Part shown: positions 16,691 to 24,906 of the stretch, one piece after another
How the letters are laid out: the number at the start of each line of letters is the position of its first letter
Position numbering within the stretch: the first letter of the stretch is position 1
Assembly (NCBI RefSeq): GCF_038751955.1
Contig: NZ_JBCEXH010000003.1
Location: forward strand, 76,740 to 140,739
Source of the DNA: Methanocalculus natronophilus
GTDB taxonomy: Archaea; Halobacteriota; Methanomicrobia; Methanomicrobiales; Methanocorpusculaceae
DNA length: 64,000 bases
Direction: 5' to 3'
Notes under the pieces: generated by a model
What the model was told of the DNA's origin: nothing
What the model saw: only the letters and a program-made list of their open reading frames with translations
Database searches by the model: none
Made by a program: the position numbers and the translations under genes

Positions 16691-17680
16691 ATGATTCTTG
16701 AAGAGACACTCATCTTTCACTCTGAAGAGGACGCCAGTGTATTTCTAGAGTATCTGAAAGAGAGGGGTGTTCGTGCAAAGAAGAGCAATCGCGGGTATTC
16801 CACTGCAGAGACGGTTATAACCTGCTCTCTTGACGGGTACATCTCGTGGCTGTCGGCTGTAGCCGGTGACTATGCTGCAAGCCAGGGTGATGGCAGTCCC
16901 CTGCCGTATCCCTGTTCCGAAACGGATCTTCGGGTTTTTGAACAACAACTCGACCTTCTACAGAGGACACTGGTAAAACTGGAAGAACTGCTGATGAACA
17001 AAACGATCGGGGATGTTGTCTATACCAAAGATCAGGTGCAGAAGGCAATAATGGCACTCCTGTCCCGTCCTCAGGGAGATGCAGAAGCACTCTTTTTTGA
17101 TCCAGGCGAGTATGATGTCTGGATACCGATTGATATAATCTTCAGGGAAAACCACGTGGTTGTTGATTCTCCCGATGGCTATCGTCTCGATATGACTGTT
17201 GATCCGGGATCACTTCTCTATACAAGCAGTTTTAATCCCGACTCCCCGGAGCTGAGAAAACGAACAGAAGCATATAATCCGACATTCAGAAAAGAGTATT
17301 ATGTCTCATCAGAATGTACTGTCAATACAGATCCTGCACTCTACCTCTGTGATGAGATGCATGCAATCCCCGATATCATCTCATCTCTTTCTGTTGATGA
17401 TGCTTCAAGGGACACGTTTTTGGAGAACTATTATCTGAAGCGCCAGATTCTGGCGATGATTATGACGATTGTTGCACACAATGAGTCAGTATCCCTGATC
17501 GATCTCAGCAGGGAGATTGCCTGCTTTTCGATACCCGCAGATGATGGGAGTGAAGGATGTACGATTCATCTTGATCCTTCAATTGCAAAGATACTCGTTG
17601 ACGAACTGATCGCAGCTAAACTTCTGTCTGGCACAAATCGGCTGCTCAAGTTCGGAAAGGCAATGCGGAAGAAGGGATGA
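16691..17680 (+). CDS. Hypothetical protein, 329 aa
   Basis: The open frame begins at 16580, but the upstream 37 residues are Cys- and Gln-rich and look non-coding. The ATG at 16691 starts a more typical protein (MILEETLIFHSEEDASVFLEYL). No signal peptide or transmembrane helix is seen. The first ~60 residues could be a small ferredoxin-like fold. A charged helix follows (EQQLDLLQRTLVKLEELLMNK), then a mixed region, and a C-terminal part (SLIDLSREIACFSIP...LVDELIAAKLLSGTNRLLKFGKAMRKKG) that could be a winged-helix-like tail. I do not recognise the family. It lies two genes after a restriction-modification pair, which may or may not be meaningful. Confidence 0.6.
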   Translation: MILEETLIFHSEEDASVFLEYLKERGVRAKKSNRGYSTAETVITCSLDGYISWLSAVAGDYAASQGDGSPLPYPCSETDLRVFEQQLDLLQRTLVKLEELLMNKTIGDVVYTKDQVQKAIMALLSRPQGDAEALFFDPGEYDVWIPIDIIFRENHVVVDSPDGYRLDMTVDPGSLLYTSSFNPDSPELRKRTEAYNPTFRKEYYVSSECTVNTDPALYLCDEMHAIPDIISSLSVDDASRDTFLENYYLKRQILAMIMTIVAHNESVSLIDLSREIACFSIPADDGSEGCTIHLDPSIAKILVDELIAAKLLSGTNRLLKFGKAMRKKG

Positions 17681-17761
17681 GCTGGATGAGTGTTGTCGTA
17701 TGCAGGATGTGTATTGATAGTATGATAGAGCACATATATCTACCATTGAGGAGTTCTGACG

Positions 17762-18046
17762 ATGCCACAGACTGATCCTATCCTGCTCCACCTGCTTCTC
17801 TACGCGGTGCTGAATATCTTCTCGTTCTTCACATTCGCAGATGACAAGCTGAAGGCAAGGAACAATTCATGGAGGACGAGTGAGAAACGGCTGCTCATCT
17901 ATGCCTTTGTCGGCCCGATTGGTGCGCTTGCAGGGATGAGATTTTTCCGCCATAAGACGCAGAAGATCACATTCAAAGCAGTATATCTCTTCCTCCTGCT
18001 CCATATCATCCTGATTGGGTATTATCTGATGCCCATGCTATCCTGA
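17762..18046 (+). CDS. DUF1294 family membrane protein
   Basis: 94 aa with three to four transmembrane helices. The family signature is clear: WRTSEKRLLIYAFVGPIGALAGMRFFRHKTQKITFKAVYLFLLL. GAGGAG precedes the ATG at 17762 by 6-8 bases, a strong ribosome-binding site for an archaeon. Function is unknown for the family. Confidence 0.9.
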   Translation: MPQTDPILLHLLLYAVLNIFSFFTFADDKLKARNNSWRTSEKRLLIYAFVGPIGALAGMRFFRHKTQKITFKAVYLFLLLHIILIGYYLMPMLS

Positions 18047-18212
18047 TGATTGCGCAGGAAAGTGGTGAAGTCTGTTGCATCTGCAGACTCTTGTCGCGTT
18101 TCCCGCAGAAATACCTCTGCGGGGTTCTCATGTGGATGCGGTCTGGTGCTTCTCCGGGCTCCATTATTTAAAAAAAGAATAAATTGGAAATAAATGGCCT
18201 GAAAACAGGGTA

Positions 18213-18695
18213 TTATTTCCTCACGCACACCTCATTGTCCAGAAAACGCGGCTCCCCTCCCTGCACCGGATAATATCCTGCCCGGATACAGAACTCGTCG
18301 CCGGTGAGGATGTCTATGATAGTGAATGTCGCCTGATAAGCTCCATCTGATACCCTGACTTCACGTGTTGTGACTGTTCCTGTTTCAGTGATGGTGATCA
18401 CCCGTCCATCAGGCATGACTGTTGGCTCATCCGGTATTGTAGCCGGGAGGAAATTATCTTTCATCTCGACTATGACTATTGAGCCATCCGGCAGATCGGT
18501 TCTGCCCCTGACAACCAGATCCGCCTGCACCACTCCGGGAGCATAACCAAAGGTGACCTCATGGTCCAGAAGAGGGTCTGGTCCGTCCCAATCCACCGGT
18601 GCTCCCGGCTGCTCCTGCTCGCTTGCACACCCGGCAGCAGCGACCAGTCCGATTATAATGATCCCAGTAAGGAAACTGCATAGCTCTCTCTTCAT
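18213..18695 (-). CDS. Secreted lipoprotein, hypothetical
   Basis: 160 aa. It starts with a Lys/Arg n-region, a hydrophobic stretch IIIIGLVAAAGC, and a lipobox-type Cys at residue 23, so it is exported and lipid-anchored. The mature part is acidic and beta-rich, with no known domain (DLVVRGRTDLPDGSIVIVEMKD...). Two late Cys (FCIRAGY, NEVCVRK) may pair outside the cell. Monocistronic. Confidence 0.7.
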   Translation of the reverse strand: MKRELCSFLTGIIIIGLVAAAGCASEQEQPGAPVDWDGPDPLLDHEVTFGYAPGVVQADLVVRGRTDLPDGSIVIVEMKDNFLPATIPDEPTVMPDGRVITITETGTVTTREVRVSDGAYQATFTIIDILTGDEFCIRAGYYPVQGGEPRFLDNEVCVRK

Positions 18696-18903
18696 GGTAA
18701 CCAGATCTGCAATTGAGGATGATAAGAATTCCCAGCGTCTGAAAGGTTGGGAGCGGGGGTGGTGTGTTGAATATTTCCTCCCCCGGTTCCAAATACTCCT
18801 TCATCCTCGCCTGCACCCATGCCCGTGCCGGACTTGCAACGAATGGGGCAATTAAGATCATTCTGCTAAGTGGCTCTCCTGTAATTAACAACACAGGGTG
18901 TGG
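18696..18903. other. Intergenic region with no supported gene
   Basis: About 210 bp between the lipoprotein gene and the small membrane protein gene. Short overlapping frames exist on both strands but have no family resemblance. I see only the promoter region of the lipoprotein gene and the terminator of its neighbour. Confidence 0.4.
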
Positions 18904-18911
18904 AAAAAAAA
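18904..18911 (-). terminator. Oligo-T terminator after the 61-aa membrane protein
   Basis: A run of eight A on the + strand reads as T8 in the leftward transcript, 11 bp past the stop codon at 18923. T-runs are the usual archaeal terminators. Confidence 0.5.
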
Positions 18912-18922
18912 GTGCTGTAACA

Positions 18923-19108
18923 CTACTTCTCTGCCTGTCTTGTTACCCTGAATAAGGTATTGATGAGGAGAATAGAGAATACGAGTATTGCAAACACCGA
19001 GATATAGAATCCAATCCCGGTGACTCCTGTTGCAATGCTGTAGATATTGACAAGAATGACAATGATGCTTCCTGCGATGATGATCAGATCTTTTTTCGTA
19101 ACGTGCAT
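18923..19108 (-). CDS. Small two-helix membrane protein
   Basis: 61 aa: a short basic N terminus (MHVTKKDL), then two hydrophobic helices (IIIAGSIIVILVNIYSIATGV and GFYISVFAILVFSILLINTLF) and a basic tail. This is a normal composition for a real small membrane protein. No family recognised. Followed by a T8 terminator. Confidence 0.6.
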   Translation of the reverse strand: MHVTKKDLIIIAGSIIVILVNIYSIATGVTGIGFYISVFAILVFSILLINTLFRVTRQAEK

Positions 19109-19292
19109 ATGGTAGTTATTGTATTGAATGATATTACAATTCCCTCATGTTTTAGTTCGATTGCACACCATCGCTGTTATACAGGCTATTGGGATCTGCT
19201 TCCATAGAAAAAAACGTATTTCGTCTCATAGTACTACCACAAAGCACATTGCGCTTCTCAATCAATCTAGTTGAAAGATTACTGGTCATTCG

Positions 19293-20387
19293 ATGAATAC
19301 ATCACCATCCTCATGCAATTCTCCACATCTCAATACCCTTGAAGAGATCGGCTGGAATGAAGAGTTCGAACGATCATTTTCAAAATATAACGGGCCGTAT
19401 ATCCCAGGCCGCGTCGCCTGCCGGCAGAAAACGGTATTTGATCTGCTTATAAAAGATGGACAGGTCACAGCCGGACTATCCGGAGCATTGCGTAAACTTG
19501 GCCGGTATCCTGCTGTTGGGGATTTTGTCGTTCTGTTTAGCCAGCCAGAGGCAGGAACCCTGACAATTGTTGATATCCTCCCACAAAAGTCCCGGTTTTC
19601 GAGGGGGAGACCGGGCCGGGAGAGCTTCGATCAGGTGATTGCTGCAAATATTGATTATGTGTTCATCGTCACCGCAGCAGGCCATGATTTTAATCTCCGC
19701 CGAATTGAACGCTACCTCGTTATTGCCCATGCATCTGGTGTCTGTCCGGTTGTTGTGCTGAATAAAACCGATCTTGCAGATGATCAGGCAATACTGATTG
19801 ATGAAATCCTTTCAATCTCTTCAGATGTACAGGTTATTCCGATCAGTGCGATGAGTGGGAAGGGTGTTGAAGGCCTTGACCCGTATCTGTTGCCAGGAAA
19901 AACAATCGCCCTCATCGGATCGTCAGGTGTAGGAAAATCAACACTCATAAATCGTCTTCTGGATAATCCGGTGCAGGAGACCTCGCACATCCGTGAAAGT
20001 GATGGAAAAGGCCGCCACACAACGACAGTCCGCCAGCTATTCATCCTGAAGAGCGGTGCACTCATGATTGACAACCCCGGCCTGCGGGAGGTTGGCATTG
20101 GCTGTGCATCTGCTGGTATCGCAGATACCTTTCCGGATGTTTTGGAACTGGCAGAAGAATGCAGGTTCTCAGACTGCCAACACGAAGAGGAGCCGGGTTG
20201 TGCGGTGAAGGCAGCAGTACAAAACAGGCTCCTCTCAGCATCCCGTCTTGAGAGCTATCAACGCCTGATGCGGGAACTTGCATTCGAAGAGGAGAAGGCG
20301 GAGATTGGACTTGTGCAATATGAGAGAAAACGCTGGAAAGGCATAGCAAAATTCGCAAAAGAGACTCAGAAGAGAAAGGAGACGTAA
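19293..20387 (+). CDS. rsgA: Ribosome small-subunit-dependent GTPase A (RsgA/YjeQ)
   Basis: 364 aa. Circularly permuted GTPase: OB-fold at ~60-110, G4 NKTD near 158, then G1 GSSGVGKSTLINRL near 213, and G3 DNPG near 264. The C-terminal zinc knuckle CRFSDCQHEEEPGC is at ~290-305. RsgA matures the 30S subunit in bacteria. Its occurrence in an archaeon points to acquisition from bacteria, though homologues are known in some methanogens. The gene ends 17 bp before the convergent tRNA-Leu. Confidence 0.93.
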   Translation: MNTSPSSCNSPHLNTLEEIGWNEEFERSFSKYNGPYIPGRVACRQKTVFDLLIKDGQVTAGLSGALRKLGRYPAVGDFVVLFSQPEAGTLTIVDILPQKSRFSRGRPGRESFDQVIAANIDYVFIVTAAGHDFNLRRIERYLVIAHASGVCPVVVLNKTDLADDQAILIDEILSISSDVQVIPISAMSGKGVEGLDPYLLPGKTIALIGSSGVGKSTLINRLLDNPVQETSHIRESDGKGRHTTTVRQLFILKSGALMIDNPGLREVGIGCASAGIADTFPDVLELAEECRFSDCQHEEEPGCAVKAAVQNRLLSASRLESYQRLMRELAFEEEKAEIGLVQYERKRWKGIAKFAKETQKRKET

Positions 20388-20404
20388 ACAATAGAAAATG
20401 TAGA

Positions 20405-20489
20405 TGCGAGGGACCGGATTCGAACCGGCGAACACCTACGTGAATAGGCCCTGAACCTATCGCCTTTGACCTGGCTCGGCAACCCTCGC
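20405..20489 (-). tRNA. tRNA-Leu (anticodon CAG)
   Basis: The reverse strand folds as a class II tRNA: acceptor GCGAGGG/CCCUCGC, D arm GCCGAGCCAGGUCAAAGGC, anticodon stem AUAGG/CCUAU with loop UUCAGGG (anticodon CAG), a long variable arm, and T arm with loop UUCGAAU. Discriminator A. CCA is not encoded and no intron is seen. Confidence 0.96.
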
Positions 20490-20517
20490 GCCTGTGCTCT
20501 TACCTCTATGATTTCAT

Positions 20518-20530
20518 CGGCTATAAATAT
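20518..20530 (-). promoter_or_regulatory. TATA box of tRNA-Leu
   Basis: On the minus strand the sequence reads ACATATTTATAGC, centred about 35 bp upstream of the mature tRNA 5' end. This is a strong archaeal box A allowing for a short 5' leader. Confidence 0.5.
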
Positions 20531-20611
20531 GTCCACAATTGATCCGGGGGCCGGGGTGAAAATGGTGATTATGTGCAAAATTGTGTAAATATACGTGGCA
20601 TAGCCAAACCA

Positions 20612-20724
20612 GGTGGCGCATATAGGGTGGCGCAGATAAAGTACAATAGTTGCATAGTGTGCCGATAGGAACAGCCGGCACAGCATTGGCACCTGTCACT
20701 GTCACTATCACTGGCACCTGTCAC
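20612..20724. repeat. Short direct repeats between tRNA-Leu and TBP genes
   Basis: GGTGGCGCA occurs at 20612-20620 and 20626-20634 (14-bp period). TGGCACCTGTCAC occurs at 20687-20699 and 20712-20724 (25-bp period), with TGTCAC and TATCAC hexamers between, giving a 6-bp rhythm. The 350-bp spacer 20490-20838 holds no supported gene. These repeats could be regulator sites. Confidence 0.6.
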
Positions 20725-20838
20725 GAGGGTGTTCTCCTCTCGCGAGGTCTTTTATAGCATGGTAAAATAAAATGCAGATCAGGCTTTAAAACACCCGCCC
20801 GTTGGATGCCATAAATCTTTCTCCATCATTATTATGGT

Positions 20839-21426
20839 ATGCCAGACTTCATATGTACGAGGATGGCAGATCAAACCAATGAACAGTACGACTCCCTGAA
20901 GATAGAGAATATCGTTGCTTCAGGAGTGATTGCAGATACTATTGATCTTTTGGCAATATCTGAGCATATTGAAGGATGTGAGCTCAATACCAAACGGTTT
21001 CCCGGTGCGGTCTACAGGATCACAGATCCAAAGATGGCCTCACTCATCTTCTCCTCCGGCAAAGTTGTCCTGACCGGTATCAAAAACGAAGGTGATCTCG
21101 ACCGCGGGCTTGCATTGATCATTCAATCGCTCAATGGTGCTGGTGTGGAAACCCATGCAGAGCCGGATGTCAAAATAACCAATATCGTCTGCTCGTATGA
21201 CATGGGAAAACCAATCAACCTGAATAAAGTCGTCATCACCCTTCAGCTTGAGAATATCGAGTATGAACCTGAGCAGTTTCCGGGCCTTGTCTACAGAATT
21301 GAGGATCCAAAGATCGTAGCCCTTCTCTTCTCCTCAGGCAAGATTATCCTGACAGGAGGAAAGAACCTGCAGGATGTCAGGGCCGGACTTGGTGTTCTTG
21401 AACAGCACCTGGCAGACATTCTCTAA
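20839..21426 (+). CDS. tbp: TATA-box-binding protein
   Basis: 195 aa. It contains the two imperfect ~90-residue repeats of TBP: IENIVASGVIADTIDLLAISEHIEGCELNTKRFPGAVYRI...LIFSSGKVVLTG, and ITNIVCSYDMGKPINLNKVVITLQLENIEYEPEQFPGLVYRI...LLFSSGKIILTG. It binds archaeal box A and recruits TFB and RNA polymerase. CATAAATC near 20810-20817 lies about 26 bp before the ATG at 20839, suggesting a leaderless mRNA. An in-frame ATG at 20863 (MADQTNEQ) would give 187 aa, nearer the usual length, and is the main alternative. Confidence 0.95.
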   Translation: MPDFICTRMADQTNEQYDSLKIENIVASGVIADTIDLLAISEHIEGCELNTKRFPGAVYRITDPKMASLIFSSGKVVLTGIKNEGDLDRGLALIIQSLNGAGVETHAEPDVKITNIVCSYDMGKPINLNKVVITLQLENIEYEPEQFPGLVYRIEDPKIVALLFSSGKIILTGGKNLQDVRAGLGVLEQHLADIL

Positions 21427-21434
21427 TTTTTTTT
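21427..21434 (+). terminator. Oligo-T terminator after tbp
   Basis: Eight T directly after the TAA stop codon of tbp, before the convergent helicase gene. Typical archaeal intrinsic termination signal. Confidence 0.6.
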
Positions 21435-21473
21435 GCAAACGATTGTTTATCGTAACCAATCGGCAGGCTCGCC

Positions 21474-24206
21474 TCACCAGAACCGGTGCGTCATGATATA
21501 TTTCCTCTCTGCTTTCAGGATCTCTTTATAGAATGCGTCTCCTGCGGCATGCGTATGCAGTATCCGTGATGCCGCTTCAGGGCCGACACCCCGTCCCGCA
21601 AGTGCGACAATCGCTTTTTTCCCACTTGAGAGAACCATATTTGCAGACCTGAGCATGCGCATCTCAACCTCCTTCTCTTCAGGGGTTTTCTTCTTCTTCC
21701 GTGCAACCCGGTAATTCTCATCTTCATATGGCTTCAGTGCGGCAACGAGGCGGGCTCCGCACTTCGGGCACTCCGGCCGGTCTGGTGCCCGTTCAACAAT
21801 TGTCCGCTGTTTCCAGTTCCGGCAGTGCATACAGGCCAGTATCACCTCCTGCGCATTCAGCCGCCTCTTCAGCTGTGCGATCACTGCCTGATCCATATCC
21901 GGCGGAGCAATCAAATCACGCGAACTGAAGAGCCCTTCAGCTCCAAGTAGAGAAAGTGCGCCTGTACCGACTTCAATTGATCCAGAGCGGATCTCAGAGA
22001 TGAGCCTCCCGGCAATTGCGACATCCATATACCTGCTGAAGAGCTCCCGGTACACCTCTCTCTCAATGACACTTCCGTCAAAATGTTCGCTCAGACGATG
22101 AATGCTTATCTTCTCATATTCAGCATCCGCATCAATTGCACCGAACTTCTTTGCAACAGCAACAAGCTTCCATTTATAGAGGGCAGTCCTCTTCATCGCT
22201 ATCCTGAGGATCCCCCCGATATGATCCGCCTCAAGCGAGGAGAGGATCTCCTGGACATCAACTGTGCCAACGCTCTTTGGGAGGCGGAGGAATATCCGGT
22301 AGGCATTCACTTCAATGCCAACACTTGTCCCAAACCTGGCGGAGATCAGAATTGAGAGAGCACGCCCGAGAGCCTCGTTTGCCTTATGCCCCCCACAAAT
22401 ATTTATGATGACGCCTTCTTTCGTATGCTCAAGCATCACAAGCCTGTCAGTTGGAACCGGCGTCCTGTTCTTCTCCATCTCCCGAAGAATCCGTTTGCAG
22501 TACTCTGTTGATTCTTCATCTGCCCCATAATCACTGAAATTCTGCACTCTCCTGAGCGCACCTGCTTCCCGGGCAATCTCAAATGGAACCGGGATCTGTT
22601 CCCCCTCCCAGGACGGGAGTTCACCGACACTGCGGGGTGCTGGTTCAACTGTTACCATATCCTCAAGCACCTCAAGCACCCGCCAGAGCCTGCCCCGTGT
22701 GATAAAGACTGCACCCGTATGAATCCACCCGACAACAAACGACTCATCAAGGGTTCCGATTGTCTTTCTCGTTACATAATCAAGGATACGGAACTTTCGC
22801 TCATCTGTAATCATCGAGAGGTTGGTCTGGAGGTACTTCCGGGCTCTCCCTGTCCTGATCAGGTGCGCATCATCCTTTTTGATCAGGCGGTGCTCCTCCA
22901 TCCTGGCAATACAGGCATCAAGGAGGTCGCCACAGGATGCAACAGGCCATGCTCTCTTTAAAATAGATCGGATCCGCTCTATCTCAAATTCTCCCCGTTC
23001 AACTGCAATTGCCGCCACCTGGTTTGCGATCACATCCGCCGGGCAGAGAGGGGGTGCCAGCTCCTCGGTTTTGTTCCGGATTGCCCGATCAGCAATCACG
23101 AGCGATTCGAGGAGGTCGTCAAATCCTGTCGCAAGAATTGTGCCCCGGGAGATCTGGTCAAGGCGGTGGCCGGCTCTGCCCACACGCTGGATCAGGCGGG
23201 AGACATCACGGGGAGATCCAAACTGGATCACATGCTCAATATGGCCGATATCGATCCCAAGTTCCATCGAACTTGTGCAGACGAGACACCTGATCTCTCC
23301 TTTTGAAAACCGCTCCTCTGCATCAATCCTGACCTCTTTTGAGAGCGATCCATGATGCACCTCCAGATCCCCCCGATGGATGAGATGGTGGCCAATCGCC
23401 TCGGCAACAGACCTGGTATTGACGAAAACAAGTGTCGATCTCTTCTTCTCTATCTCCTGCTCTATTCTCTTCACCTGATCCTCAAAACGATCTCCCGCAT
23501 AGATCACATTCAGTGAGAGCCTGGATGCAACCGGGACCTCGATGATGCCAAATGGCCTCTCTCCGCAGAGAAATGATCCCACGGTCTCTGGGTTTCCAAC
23601 TGTTGCAGAAATGCCAATCCGCTGGAACTCACCCGCATGCTCGACAATTCGTTCAAGTGCAATAGCAAGCTGTACTCCGCGTTTTCCATCTGCAAGCTCA
23701 TGGATCTCATCAACGATCACATGCCTGATACCAGCCATATGCTTCCGCAGCCGGTGGCCCATCATCATTGACTGGATGGTTTCCGGTGTCGTAATCAGGA
23801 GATCGGGTGGCTTCAGTGCCTGCTTCCTTCGTTCAGCAGGTGTTGTGTCGCCGTGCCGCACGCCAACCGTCAGCCCGAGTTCTCTGCACCACCAGGTGAG
23901 GCGGTGGAGCATGTCGCGGTTTAAGGACCGGAGAGGGGTGATATAGAGGGCTGAAAAACCATCCTTTCGCTCACTATTGAGAAGAGCATGAAAGACCGGA
24001 AGCATTGCGCTCTCGGTCTTACCGGTTCCGGTCGGGGCAATCAGGATCTGGTGCTCTTTCGAGAGGAGCGGCGGGATCGCACGGAGCTGGATCTCGGAGA
24101 GATCAGTAAACCCGCGCTTCTGAAGCAAAGCTCTAATCCGTTCGTCGAGCTGGTCCGGTATTCTGATCAGATCTGAGGGATTCGAGTGTATCGATGTAGG
24201 TTCCAT
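21474..24206 (-). CDS. Lhr-type DEAD/DEAH helicase (Lhr-core) with C-terminal zinc finger
   Basis: 910 aa. Motif I APTGTGKTESA (~59), Ia TPLRSLNRDM (~91), motif II DEIHEL (~167), motif III SATVGN (~199), motif VI QRVGRAGHRLDQ (~340). After the two RecA domains come the winged-helix and Lhr-core-specific domains. A zinc finger, CMHCRNW...CPKCGARL, lies near 795-830, then a short helix-hairpin-helix-like segment (GRGVGPEAASRILH). Lhr-core proteins are 3'-to-5' DNA and DNA:RNA helicases in repair. The start overlaps the preceding phosphoesterase gene by 74 bp, so the two are translationally linked, a pairing widespread for Lhr-core. Confidence 0.93.
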   Translation of the reverse strand: MEPTSIHSNPSDLIRIPDQLDERIRALLQKRGFTDLSEIQLRAIPPLLSKEHQILIAPTGTGKTESAMLPVFHALLNSERKDGFSALYITPLRSLNRDMLHRLTWWCRELGLTVGVRHGDTTPAERRKQALKPPDLLITTPETIQSMMMGHRLRKHMAGIRHVIVDEIHELADGKRGVQLAIALERIVEHAGEFQRIGISATVGNPETVGSFLCGERPFGIIEVPVASRLSLNVIYAGDRFEDQVKRIEQEIEKKRSTLVFVNTRSVAEAIGHHLIHRGDLEVHHGSLSKEVRIDAEERFSKGEIRCLVCTSSMELGIDIGHIEHVIQFGSPRDVSRLIQRVGRAGHRLDQISRGTILATGFDDLLESLVIADRAIRNKTEELAPPLCPADVIANQVAAIAVERGEFEIERIRSILKRAWPVASCGDLLDACIARMEEHRLIKKDDAHLIRTGRARKYLQTNLSMITDERKFRILDYVTRKTIGTLDESFVVGWIHTGAVFITRGRLWRVLEVLEDMVTVEPAPRSVGELPSWEGEQIPVPFEIAREAGALRRVQNFSDYGADEESTEYCKRILREMEKNRTPVPTDRLVMLEHTKEGVIINICGGHKANEALGRALSILISARFGTSVGIEVNAYRIFLRLPKSVGTVDVQEILSSLEADHIGGILRIAMKRTALYKWKLVAVAKKFGAIDADAEYEKISIHRLSEHFDGSVIEREVYRELFSRYMDVAIAGRLISEIRSGSIEVGTGALSLLGAEGLFSSRDLIAPPDMDQAVIAQLKRRLNAQEVILACMHCRNWKQRTIVERAPDRPECPKCGARLVAALKPYEDENYRVARKKKKTPEEKEVEMRMLRSANMVLSSGKKAIVALAGRGVGPEAASRILHTHAAGDAFYKEILKAERKYIMTHRFW

Positions 24207-24906
24207 CGCTGAGAAACACTTCTGCGGTATCTATCCTGATGCTCCGTGAAAGCGGGGAGATGCCGCTTTCCGGTAGTGTTCTGATATCGATTCCACCTGC
24301 ATATTCATAAAACGCAGGCATAAGGAGAAGCCGGGTTGGTCTTTTTGCATGCTTCATCCTGAGTACTGCTTCATCCACTTCGGCCAGGAGAAATGCAGGA
24401 CTTCCCCTGAGCGAACACCCAACCTCATCATAGAGGTGGAGCACCGGATGATGATGGCCGGAGACGATCAGGTGTCCGGCAAGATCAGGAGACGGATAGG
24501 TATGGCCGTGGAGATAGCCTGTGCCATCGATGACAACCCCGTTCTTTGGAAGCAGCTCTCCCTCTTCCATGTAGCGTTCGATCCCGACATCATGGTTTCC
24601 GGGGAGAAGCCCAATTGGCACCCTCTTTCTGATGGTATTGAGCACACCTGGAAGTTCCGTATGCTCCTGCCAGGTTATGCGGGGAACAGAATGCTTCAGG
24701 TCTCCAAGAAGAATTACCAGATCCGGATCTGTTGTATCGATGCATGCTATGATACGGGAGAGCCTTTCTTCTGTACTGCTTTTCAGATGCCATCCTGCAG
24801 CATCAAGCGCACTTTCGACACCAAGATGAATGTCAGCGAGAACAAGCACCCGCATCTCCCCTGTCACCAGGAGTGCCGGGCCTTCCGGGATGAATCGGGG
24901 TTTCAT
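24133..24906 (-). CDS. Calcineurin-like metallophosphoesterase (COG1407-type, Lhr-associated)
   Basis: About 257 aa. Metallophosphoesterase motifs: LADIHLGVE (D-x-H, ~24), LLGDLKH (G-D, ~70), GNHD (~107), and HGHTYPSP / GHHHP (~135-150). The ATG at 24906 overlaps the upstream stop as ATGA, which fixes the start; the frame extends 12 residues further upstream, but those are not needed. It lies in one operon with the RPA-associated gene and the Lhr helicase, so a role in DNA repair end-processing is likely but untested here. Confidence 0.9.
   Translation of the reverse strand: MKPRFIPEGPALLVTGEMRVLVLADIHLGVESALDAAGWHLKSSTEERLSRIIACIDTTDPDLVILLGDLKHSVPRITWQEHTELPGVLNTIRKRVPIGLLPGNHDVGIERYMEEGELLPKNGVVIDGTGYLHGHTYPSPDLAGHLIVSGHHHPVLHLYDEVGCSLRGSPAFLLAEVDEAVLRMKHAKRPTRLLLMPAFYEYAGGIDIRTLPESGISPLSRSIRIDTAEVFLSDGTYIDTLESLRSDQNTGPARRTD

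Noticed and set aside
18559-18894. 111-aa minus-strand frame upstream of the lipoprotein gene
   Set aside because: Overlaps the lipoprotein in another frame, with no signal or domain.
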